NCBI GenBank assembly: GCA_955652345.1
Contig: CATPBV010000078.1
Location: forward strand, 1 to 10,070
From: an uncultured Solirubrobacteraceae bacterium
Lineage (GTDB): Bacteria > Actinomycetota > Thermoleophilia > Solirubrobacterales > Solirubrobacteraceae
Direction of reading: 5' to 3'
Length of the DNA stretch: 10,070 nt
A program made the translations under genes and the position numbers. Each line of letters opens with the position of its first letter. Position 1 is the stretch's first letter. Of this stretch, positions 1 to 6,011 are shown one piece after another. The notes beneath the pieces were generated by a model that worked only from the letters and a program-made list of their open reading frames with translations, had not been told where the DNA came from and did not search any database.

Positions 1-76
1 ACTCAAGGTCGGCCCCGCGGAGGTTCCGGGCTCGAGCACGAGCACGTTGCGGGCGCTCGCGGGGCCGACCTTGAGT
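1..76. repeat. Perfect 19-base inverted repeat, 38-base spacer
   Basis: Bases 1-19 (ACTCAAGGTCGGCCCCGCG) are the exact reverse complement of bases 58-76 (CGCGGGGCCGACCTTGAGT), separated by 38 bases. Both arms lie inside the partial minus-strand coding sequence, where one reads LKVGPA and the other AGPTLS. An exact 19-base stem within coding DNA is not expected by chance and has no T-tract like a terminator. Its position at the very edge of the sequence raises the possibility of a fold-back chimera in the assembly. Confidence 0.85.
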
Positions 77-210
77 ACCCCGACCTTGTCGTACTTCGCG
101 GGGGTCCCGGCCGCGGCGAAGCCCTGCATCCAGGTGACGTGAAGGGCAGCGTGCGCGGAGGCGCCCGGCAGCGCCACGGCAAGCACGGTGATCGCGAGCA
201 GCCGTCTCAT
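1..210 (-). CDS. Secreted protein, N-terminal fragment (probable alpha/beta-hydrolase-like), runs off left edge
   Basis: Seventy codons are visible from an ATG at 208-210 on the minus strand, with no stop before base 1. The protein begins MRRLLAITVLAVALPGASA, a short signal peptide with two arginines, a hydrophobic core and an AxA-like cleavage region near residues 19-22 (ASAHA). Mature sequence includes KYDKVGVLKVG (about residues 39-49) and NVLVLEPGTSAG (about 54-65). From memory, a strand ending in xxLVLxPGTS close after a signal peptide resembles secreted actinobacterial alpha/beta hydrolases, where PGTS would lie near the oxyanion region; the catalytic triad is not in view, so this is an inference. 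The gene is divergent from the dehydrogenase at 242. The last six visible codons lie within one arm of a perfect inverted repeat and may not be genuine (see findings). No clear Shine-Dalgarno sequence precedes the ATG. Confidence 0.6.
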   Translation of the reverse strand, partial: MRRLLAITVLAVALPGASAHAALHVTWMQGFAAAGTPAKYDKVGVLKVGPASARNVLVLEPGTSAGPTLS

Positions 211-241
211 CTGCGCGGCGCATATTCTCAGACCTGATCTG
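211..241. promoter_or_regulatory. Divergent intergenic gap with candidate -10 element
   Basis: This 31-base gap separates the ATG of the secreted-protein gene (minus strand) from the ATG of the dehydrogenase gene (plus strand), so it must carry or abut both 5' ends. It is visibly more AT-rich than its surroundings. TATTCT at 223-228 resembles a -10 hexamer for the plus-strand gene and would give a leader of only a few bases. That fits the absence of a Shine-Dalgarno sequence there. A small dyad, TCAGA (228-232) and TCTGA (238-242), spans the gap. No convincing -35 box was seen; the promoter call is tentative. Confidence 0.3.
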
Positions 242-1156
242 ATGCTTGCCCTGGTCTCAAGCGACAAGCCACCCCACGTGGAGCTGAGCGAGGTGCGCGA
301 GCCCCACCCGGGTCCGGACGAGGCGCTCGTCTCGGTGCATGCGATCAGCCTGAACCGCGGCGAGGTCAGGCGCCTCGCGATGATGGGGCCGGGGACGGTC
401 ACCGGCTGGGACGTTGCGGGCGAGGTCCGAGAGCAAGCCGCCGACGGCAGCGGCCCGCCACAGGGTGCCCGTGTCGTGGGGCTGAAGCCGGCGGGAGGAT
501 GGGCGCAGCTCGCGGCGGTCGGGACCGAGTTGCTCGCGGAGCTTCCCGACGGCATCTCCTACGAGCAGGCAGCGACCCTCCCTGTGGCCGGCCTCACTGC
601 GCTGCGCTCCCTCGAGATCGCCGGCTGGGTGCTGGGCAAGCGAGTGCTGGTCACCGGAGCGAGCGGAGGCGTCGGGCGCTTCGCGATCCAGCTGGCCAAG
701 CTCGGCGGCGCCCACGTGACGGCGCTTGCTCGGCGCACCGAAGGCCTGACGGGGCTCGGAGCCGACGCGGTCTGCTCGGAGCTCGAGCCTGGCGGTCCGA
801 ACTTCGACGTCGTGATCGATGCCGTCGGCGGCGGGACGCTTGGTGCTGCGCTGCGGTGCATCGCGCCGGAAGGGATCATCGTCAACTTCGCCGCCACCAC
901 GGATGAGCCGGTCTCCTACCCGACGCGAGAGCTGTTCGGGCGAGCGCCCGGAGCTCGCCTGTACGGACTCCTGCTGTGGCACGAGCTCCAGAAGATGGAC
1001 GCGAGCGTCGACCTGCGACGGCTTGCCGACCTGGTGGCGGCGGGGCGGCTCGATCCCCAGATTGCGCTGACCGCCTCGTGGCACAGTGCGGACGAAGCCA
1101 TCGAGGCTCTCCTCGCTCGCCGCGTCAACGGCAAGGCCGTGCTGACGGTCGATTAG
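242..1156 (+). CDS. Zinc-independent medium-chain dehydrogenase / quinone oxidoreductase family protein
   Basis: A 304-residue protein of the MDR superfamily, in the NAD(P)H:quinone oxidoreductase branch; such enzymes use NADPH to reduce quinones, enones or similar carbonyls in the cytoplasm. The N-terminal GroES-like half contains the typical PGPDEALVSVHAISLNRGEV (about residues 23-42) and GWDVAGEV (55-62). The Rossmann half contains VLVTGASGGVGRFAIQLAK (135-153, with the GxxGGVG dinucleotide loop) and FDVVIDAVGG (188-197). The cysteine cluster of the structural zinc lobe is absent, and the length (about 300 residues) matches zinc-free members. The frame stays open upstream to a GTG at 188, but that start would overlap the divergent gene by 23 bases. 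ATG 242 begins MLALV, as homologues commonly begin, so it was chosen. No Shine-Dalgarno sequence precedes it. The real substrate cannot be told from sequence. It is monocistronic: the next gene starts about 105 bases later with its own strong RBS. Confidence 0.88.
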   Translation: MLALVSSDKPPHVELSEVREPHPGPDEALVSVHAISLNRGEVRRLAMMGPGTVTGWDVAGEVREQAADGSGPPQGARVVGLKPAGGWAQLAAVGTELLAELPDGISYEQAATLPVAGLTALRSLEIAGWVLGKRVLVTGASGGVGRFAIQLAKLGGAHVTALARRTEGLTGLGADAVCSELEPGGPNFDVVIDAVGGGTLGAALRCIAPEGIIVNFAATTDEPVSYPTRELFGRAPGARLYGLLLWHELQKMDASVDLRRLADLVAAGRLDPQIALTASWHSADEAIEALLARRVNGKAVLTVD

Positions 1157-1261
1157 GCCCGGCTTCCGCGCGTCCTTGTTGCGGGTTGATTAGGAAACCC
1201 CCCTCGAATGCCCAAGAGCATTAGATTTCGCCCAATCAACAACCTCTTGAGGAGGAGGACT
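1157..1261 (+). promoter_or_regulatory. Leader/promoter region of the ABC importer operon, with imperfect inverted repeat
   Basis: This 105-base gap precedes the binding-protein gene and is the likely site of the operon promoter. It is AT-rich relative to the flanks from about 1185 to 1245. GTTGATTAGG (1185-1194) and CCCAATCAAC (1231-1240) form an imperfect inverted repeat matching at 9 of 10 positions around a 36-base spacer. That could be a paired operator or a long-loop leader hairpin. No confident -35/-10 pair could be assigned. No strong terminator for the upstream dehydrogenase gene was seen. Confidence 0.35.
1249..1259 (+). promoter_or_regulatory. Strong, extended ribosome binding site of the binding-protein gene
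   Basis: GAGGAGGAGGA contains two overlapping AGGAGG registers, at 1250-1255 and 1253-1258. The first lies six bases before ATG 1262 and the second nine bases before ATG 1268, so either ATG could be used. It rules against the upstream in-frame ATG at 1208, which would place an arginine-rich stretch before the lipoprotein signal. It is by far the strongest Shine-Dalgarno sequence in the importer operon. Confidence 0.75.
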
Positions 1262-2944
1262 ATGAGGATGAACACCAGAGCGGTCCTGACGGCCGTTCTC
1301 GCAGTCGCCTCGGTTGTGGTGCTTGCCGCGTGCGGCAGCTCGTCAACGAGCACATCGCATTCGTCCACCGGCCCGACGACCGCGAAGACTGGCGGGACTG
1401 TCACATTGGTAGAGGGGACCTTCCCCCAGTCGCTCGATCCGTCGATCGACTTCACCACCCAGGGCGCCGAGGTCCACTGGCTTGCCTATCTGGGGCCCTA
1501 CTCGTTCGCTCACGCATCCGGCCCGGGCCCCGGAAGCGTGGTGATCCCGGCGATCGCAACCGCGCTGCCGGCTGTCAGCCCCGATGGCAAGACCTACACC
1601 TTCACGATCCGAAGCGGTCTGAAGTACTCGGACGGCTCAACCGTGAAGGCGTCTGACCTCACGTTCGCAATCGAGCGCGCGCTGAAGCTCGGCTGGAGCG
1701 CGGCGAGCTTCCTGACGAGCACGATCGTCGGCGCGAAGGAGTACTTGAAGGGCTCGGCGAAGTCGATCTCGGGGATCACGACCAACGACTCGACGGGTCA
1801 GACGACGATCCATCTGAAGTCGGCGTACGGAGCGTTCCTGGACGTGCTCGCGACCCCGGGCGTCAGCTACATACCGGCTACGACGCCGATCAAGCCCGAG
1901 CCGAACAGCCCGCCCGTCGGGTTCGGCCCGTACCTGATCAAGAACATCGTCCCGAACGTCTCGTTCGACGTCGTGCTCAACCCGAGCTACACCTCGCAGG
2001 CGATCGCCGGGATTCCGGCCGGCCATGTGAACGTCCACGTCAAGGTCGAGAGCAACACCACGACCGAGGCCTCGGACGTGCTGAACAACACGGCCGACGT
2101 GTTCGACTGGGGCGACACGATCCCGCCGGCGCTGGTCCAGCAGATCCAGAGCCAGGCCTCGGACCGTTACAAGCCGTACCAGAGCAACAAGACGTTCTAC
2201 TGGTTCCTGAACACCACCGAGAAGCCGTTCAACAACCTGCTCGCCCGTCAGGCGGTGAATATGGCCGTCGACCGGCCCGCGCTCGCGAAGCTCGGGAGCG
2301 GCGCACTGGCTCCCGGCTGCTACCTGCTCCCGCCGCTAATGGTCGGGCATCCGACGCAACCGTGTCCTGGCGGCGACCCGAACGCCCCGCCCAACGTCGC
2401 CGCCGCCAAGGCGCTCGTCCAGAAATCGGGGATGGCGGGTCAGCCCGTGACCGTGTGGGCCCAGAATCGCCAGCCGCGGCTCGAGTGGGCGACGAACTAC
2501 GCCGCGACACTGAACGCGATCGGGTTCAAGGCGACGCTCAAGACGATCGCCGACGCGGTCTACTTCTCGACGATCGAGACGCTCCACAACCACCCGCAGA
2601 CGGGATTCGCCGACTGGCAGCAGGACTTCCCGAACCCCACCGACTTCTACCAGAACCTGGTGGATGGGAACGCAATCGCCCCGGTCGGCAACTCCAACTA
2701 CGAGGAGGTCAACGACCCGCACATCCAGGCGGAGCTGAAGGCCCTCTACCCCGTGCCCGGCTCGCAGCTGTCGAGCGTGGCATCGAGGTGGCAGGCGCTC
2801 GACTACTACGTCACCAAGCAGGCATACATAGTGTCCTACGGCTACCTGGCTTCGCCTCAGTTCGTCTCGAACCGGCTCGACGTCAGCAAGCTGGTGTTCA
2901 GCCCGATTCAGGGCAACGACTTCAGCTCGTTCGTGCTGAAGTAG
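1262..2944 (+). CDS. ABC transporter substrate-binding lipoprotein, peptide/nickel type (SBP_bac_5, family 5)
   Basis: A 560-residue extracytoplasmic solute receptor that would be tethered to the outer face of the membrane and deliver ligand to the permeases encoded downstream. It opens with MRMNTR, a hydrophobic stretch and lipobox LAAC with the lipidated cysteine at residue 24, followed by a Ser/Thr-rich linker (about 25-41). Family 5 features follow in order: GTVTLVEG and LDPSID (46-63), KTYTFTIRSGLKYSDG (110-125), SDLTFAIERAL (131-141), GFGPYLIKN (220-228), ARQAVNMAVDR (328-338), and DWQQDFPNPTDFYQNLVDG (451-469). Length matches DppA/OppA receptors (500-600). Two cysteines in the mature domain, C353 and C368, could form a disulfide; this is inferred. 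Family 5 proteins bind peptides, nickel complexes, opines or oligosaccharides. Ligand is not predictable here, though its company with Dpp/Opp-type permeases makes peptides the default guess. ATG 1262 was chosen from the RBS and signal sequence. Confidence 0.93.
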   Translation: MRMNTRAVLTAVLAVASVVVLAACGSSSTSTSHSSTGPTTAKTGGTVTLVEGTFPQSLDPSIDFTTQGAEVHWLAYLGPYSFAHASGPGPGSVVIPAIATALPAVSPDGKTYTFTIRSGLKYSDGSTVKASDLTFAIERALKLGWSAASFLTSTIVGAKEYLKGSAKSISGITTNDSTGQTTIHLKSAYGAFLDVLATPGVSYIPATTPIKPEPNSPPVGFGPYLIKNIVPNVSFDVVLNPSYTSQAIAGIPAGHVNVHVKVESNTTTEASDVLNNTADVFDWGDTIPPALVQQIQSQASDRYKPYQSNKTFYWFLNTTEKPFNNLLARQAVNMAVDRPALAKLGSGALAPGCYLLPPLMVGHPTQPCPGGDPNAPPNVAAAKALVQKSGMAGQPVTVWAQNRQPRLEWATNYAATLNAIGFKATLKTIADAVYFSTIETLHNHPQTGFADWQQDFPNPTDFYQNLVDGNAIAPVGNSNYEEVNDPHIQAELKALYPVPGSQLSSVASRWQALDYYVTKQAYIVSYGYLASPQFVSNRLDVSKLVFSPIQGNDFSSFVLK

Positions 2945-2955
2945 CGGATCGTTCA

Positions 2956-2987
2956 TGGCAGGCTGGAGCTGCTGCTCCAGCCTGCCA
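2956..2987 (+). terminator. Strong intercistronic hairpin (partial terminator or mRNA stabiliser)
   Basis: TGGCAGGCTGGAGC (2956-2969) pairs perfectly with GCTCCAGCCTGCCA (2974-2987) around a TGCT loop, giving a 14-base-pair GC-rich stem. It starts 11 bases after the stop of the binding-protein gene and ends 35 bases before the next start. No T-run follows, so it is not a standard intrinsic terminator. Hairpins at this place in importer operons commonly protect the 3' end of the binding-protein message or allow partial readthrough, making the receptor more abundant than the membrane complex. Confidence 0.85.
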
Positions 2988-3022
2988 CGTCCACTCTGTG
3001 AAGGGGTTAGGCTTAGGTCGAA

Positions 3023-4033
3023 ATGAGCGACGGAGCCGTCGGCACCGAGTTTTCGACGGAGATGCCGGAGGCACTGCGCGCCGAGGGTGAGGAGCTGCCG
3101 CCCGGGATCGGGCCGTACAAGCTGGCCTGGCGCCGGCTGAGGCGCAACAAGGTGGCGCTCGCGTTCGGCGGGCTGTTCTTCGTGCTCGTGCTCATGTGCG
3201 TGCTGGCCCCGGTGTATGCGAACGACATCGCGCACACGGGGCCCAACGACGAGAACATCGCAAAGGCGCTGAATCAGTACGGCCTCCCGATCGGGCCGAC
3301 GTGGCACGCCAAGTTCTTCCTTGGCGCCGACGGCGTCGGTCGGGATATCGCAGTCCGCCTGCTCTATGGCGGCCGCAGCTCGCTCGAGATCGGCGCGGAA
3401 GCGACGCTGATCACGATGGTCTTTGCGACGATCCTCGGAATCGTCGCGGGCTATTTCCGCGGCCCGGCCGACGGTTTCATATCGAGGGCGTTCGAGCTGA
3501 TCTGGGCGTATCCCGTGTACCTGTTGGGGATCGCTCTCGGCGTCGTGCTCGCGATCAGCGGGCTGGACCTCGGCCTGTTCAAGATCGGCGGCAACTCGCT
3601 GCTGATCACGGCGATCATCATCGGCGTGATCTACATTCCGTACGTCGGCAAGCCGATCCGGGGGCAGGTGCTCGGTCTGCGAGAGCGGGAGTTCATCGAT
3701 GCCGCTCGCCAGCAGGGACTTGGGCATCTGCGGATCATGTTCGGGGAGATACTGCCGAACGTCGCGTCGACGATCATCGTGTTCATTCCGCTGGTGCTCG
3801 CGAACGCGATCCTCACCGAGGCAGGCCTGTCGTATGTCGGCGCGGGAGTGCGCCCGCCGAACGCGTCGTGGGGGACGATGATCTCCGACGGGATCCACCT
3901 GCTCCCGGCGGCAGTGCACACGATGCTCGTGCCCGGGATCATGCTCGTGCTGACCGTGCTCGGGATCAACGTGTTCGGCGACGGCGTGCGCGATGCGCTC
4001 GACCCGCGGGCCAGGATCCGGATCGACCACTGA
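3023..4033 (+). CDS. dppC: ABC transporter permease, DppC/OppC type
   Basis: A 336-residue inner-membrane permease, one of two that form the translocation path. After a cytoplasmic tail of about 40 residues comes KLAWRRLRRNKVALAF (33-48) leading into the first membrane segment (about 44-64), the usual DppC/OppC start. Then LGADGVGRDIAVRLLYGGR (100-118) is a DppC-family signature preceding the membrane core. Further hydrophobic segments lie near 125-144, 160-180, 192-208, 246-266 and 298-318. The EAA coupling loop that docks on the ATPases is DAARQQGLGHLRIMFGEILP (226-245). The Shine-Dalgarno region is weak (TTAGG about seven bases before ATG 3023). An in-frame ATG at 3062 is possible, but no homology argument favours it. 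The stop overlaps the next start by one base (TGATG). The symbol is a family label; peptide specificity is not shown. Confidence 0.93.
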   Translation: MSDGAVGTEFSTEMPEALRAEGEELPPGIGPYKLAWRRLRRNKVALAFGGLFFVLVLMCVLAPVYANDIAHTGPNDENIAKALNQYGLPIGPTWHAKFFLGADGVGRDIAVRLLYGGRSSLEIGAEATLITMVFATILGIVAGYFRGPADGFISRAFELIWAYPVYLLGIALGVVLAISGLDLGLFKIGGNSLLITAIIIGVIYIPYVGKPIRGQVLGLREREFIDAARQQGLGHLRIMFGEILPNVASTIIVFIPLVLANAILTEAGLSYVGAGVRPPNASWGTMISDGIHLLPAAVHTMLVPGIMLVLTVLGINVFGDGVRDALDPRARIRIDH

Positions 4034-4971
4034 TGGCCAGGTTCCTGATCCGCCGGAGCCTGTCGATGGTCCTGGTGATGATCGCGATCTCGATCCTGAC
4101 GTTTCTGATCTTCACCACGATTCCGCACCCCGAGCTCCAGTTCGCGGGGCGCTTCCCGACCGCGGATACGCTCGCCCACATCCGCCATCAGTGGGGCTTC
4201 GACCAGCCCGTCTACCTCCGTTATCTGAAGGTCATGAAGCTGATCTTCTCCGGCCAGATCGTCTCCTACAGCCAGCAAATAAACGTCGTCCAACAGATCT
4301 TCCAGTACCTGCCGGTCACCGCCTCGCTCGCGATCGGGGCGGGGATCATCTGGCTGCTCACCGGGATCATGTTCGGCGTGCTCAGCGCGTGGCGCGCCGG
4401 CCGCTGGCTCGACCGCGGGCTGACCATCCTGTCGCTGGTGGGGGTGTCGACGCCGGTGTTCTTCCTCGGGGCCGTGCTGGCTTACTACCTCGGCGACAAG
4501 ACGCAGATCTTGCCCGCCGGCGGCTACGTCTCGTTAACCAGCAGCCCGTGGGACTGGTTCAAGCACATGATCTTGCCGTGGTTCGCGCTGTCTGTGCTGT
4601 TCATCGGCGTCTACTCGCGGGTGCTTCGCTCGACGATTCTCGACACGATCAACGACGACTACGTCCGAACGGCGCGAGCCAAGGGGCTGACCGAGCGCCA
4701 GGTGATGATCCGACACGTCCTGCGTAACAGCCTGATCCCGATCGTCTCGCTGTGGGGGCTGGACTTCGCGGCGGTGATCGGCGGCGGCGCGATCCTCACA
4801 GAGACCGTCTTCGACCTGCACGGCATCGGGCAGTATGCGGCGCAGTCGGCGCAACAGCTCGACATCCCGCCGGTGCTGACGATCACGCTGTTCGGCACGT
4901 TCGCGGTCGTGATGATCGGGGCGGCGGTCGACATCCTCTACGCAGTGCTCGATCCGCGGATCCGCCTGTGA
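4033..4971 (+). CDS. dppB: ABC transporter permease, DppB/OppB type
   Basis: A 312-residue permease that pairs with the DppC-type protein. It starts MARFLIRRSLSMVLVMIAIS with one N-terminal membrane helix (about 9-29). The extracytoplasmic segment follows, including HQWGFDQPVYLRYLKVM (52-68), the stretch equivalent to LGLDQPxxxQYxxW in DppB/OppB. Core segments lie near 97-119, 130-152, 178-196, 234-255 and 281-305. The EAA loop is DDYVRTARAKGLTERQVM (208-225) followed by RHVLRNSLIP (227-236), matching the family closely. It ends DPRIRL, a common DppB ending. The ATG shares an A with the TGA of the preceding gene, and the TGA overlaps the GTG of the next gene (GTGA), so translation is likely coupled. 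The symbol is a family label. Confidence 0.93.
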   Translation: MARFLIRRSLSMVLVMIAISILTFLIFTTIPHPELQFAGRFPTADTLAHIRHQWGFDQPVYLRYLKVMKLIFSGQIVSYSQQINVVQQIFQYLPVTASLAIGAGIIWLLTGIMFGVLSAWRAGRWLDRGLTILSLVGVSTPVFFLGAVLAYYLGDKTQILPAGGYVSLTSSPWDWFKHMILPWFALSVLFIGVYSRVLRSTILDTINDDYVRTARAKGLTERQVMIRHVLRNSLIPIVSLWGLDFAAVIGGGAILTETVFDLHGIGQYAAQSAQQLDIPPVLTITLFGTFAVVMIGAAVDILYAVLDPRIRL

Positions 4972-6011
4972 GCGCGCTGCTCGAGGTGCAGGACCTTCGG
5001 GTCTCGTTTCGCACCGAAGACGGGGTCGTCCAGGCGGTCGATGGAGTGACATTCGCCGTCGACCGCGGCGAGGTGCTCGCGATCGTCGGCGAGTCGGGGT
5101 CGGGGAAGTCGGTGACCGCGATGACGCTGATGGGGCTGACCCGCGGACCGAACGCGAGCTTCGAGGGGCGGGCCCTGTTCGAGGGGCGCGACGTCGTGGG
5201 CGCCTCCGAGGAGGAGCTGCGCAGGATCCGGGGCGCCGAGATCGCGATGATCTTCCAGGATCCGATGAGCTCGCTCGACCCCGTCTACCGGATCGGCACC
5301 CAGATCATCGAGCAGATTCGAGTCCACGAACCTGACGTGACCAAAGCGCAGGCGCTGGACCGCACCGTCGAGCTGATGGAGCGCGTCGGGATCCCGCGGG
5401 CGCGTGAGCGCGCGCGTTCCTATCCGCACGAGTTCTCCGGGGGGATGCGCCAGCGGGTGATGATCGCGATGGCGCTGTCCTGCTCACCGAAGCTGCTGAT
5501 CGCGGACGAGCCGACGACGGCTCTTGACGTCACGATTCAGGCGCAGATCCTCGACGAGCTGCGTCAGCTGCGCAAGGAGACCGGCGCGGGCATCATCCTC
5601 GTGACGCACGACCTCGGCGTGGTGGCCGACATCGCCGATCGGATCGTCGTGATGTACGCGGGCCGGGTCGTCGAGGAGGGCACGCTCGACGAGATCTTCT
5701 ACGACCCCCAGCACCCCTACACCTGGGGCCTGCTCGGCTCGATCACGCGCGTCGACCGGGATCGCTCGCAGCGGCTTCCCGCGATCCCAGGGCTTCCCCC
5801 GTCGCTGCTGTCGCCGCCGCAGGGCTGTCATTTCCGTCCCCGGTGCCCGCACGCGTTCGAGCGCTGCACGGAGGTGCCCGAGCTCAAGTCTCGGCTGCCC
5901 GATGCCCCCGAGCACCGCGACCGCTGCTGGCTCGAGGTCAGCCAGAAGCGCACTCTGCGCCAGGTCGGCGATCAGATCGGATTGGCAAGCGAAGAAGCTG
6001 TGATCTCGTGA
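4968..6011 (+). CDS. dppD: ABC transporter ATP-binding protein, DppD/OppD type
   Basis: A 347-residue ATPase that would power the importer from the cytoplasmic face. Visible motifs: Walker A GESGSGKS (41-48), Q-loop FQDPMSSLDP (96-105), ABC signature FSGGMRQR (156-163), Walker B LLIADEP (176-182), D-loop ALD (185-187) and switch histidine in VTHDLG (H214). The C-terminal oligopeptide/dipeptide extension holds PSLLSPPQGCHFRPRCP (278-294) with cysteines 287, 293, 300 and 320. Such a four-cysteine set is known in Opp/Dpp ATPases and has been reported to bind a 4Fe-4S cluster in at least one mycobacterial transporter; cluster binding here is inferred. All catalytic residues are intact. The start is GTG 4968, overlapping the preceding stop, and matches the family start (LLEVQDLRVSF); an open frame upstream is only antisense-like overlap with the permease. 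The symbol is a family label. Confidence 0.94.
   Translation: MSALLEVQDLRVSFRTEDGVVQAVDGVTFAVDRGEVLAIVGESGSGKSVTAMTLMGLTRGPNASFEGRALFEGRDVVGASEEELRRIRGAEIAMIFQDPMSSLDPVYRIGTQIIEQIRVHEPDVTKAQALDRTVELMERVGIPRARERARSYPHEFSGGMRQRVMIAMALSCSPKLLIADEPTTALDVTIQAQILDELRQLRKETGAGIILVTHDLGVVADIADRIVVMYAGRVVEEGTLDEIFYDPQHPYTWGLLGSITRVDRDRSQRLPAIPGLPPSLLSPPQGCHFRPRCPHAFERCTEVPELKSRLPDAPEHRDRCWLEVSQKRTLRQVGDQIGLASEEAVIS

Noticed and set aside
188..241. GTG at 188 as the dehydrogenase start
   Set aside because: It would add 18 residues unlike the family N-terminus and overlap the divergent secreted-protein gene; ATG 242 starts where homologues are expected to start.
1208..1261. ATG at 1208 as the receptor start
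   Set aside because: It would place 18 basic, polar residues before the lipoprotein signal and ignore the excellent RBS at 1249-1259.
2336..4030. A 564-codon open frame on the minus strand, antisense to the receptor and first permease genes
   Set aside because: Its translation is rich in Arg, Asp, His and Glu with no domain pattern, typical of the mirror frame of high-GC coding DNA. The plus-strand genes carry unmistakable family motifs over the same bases.
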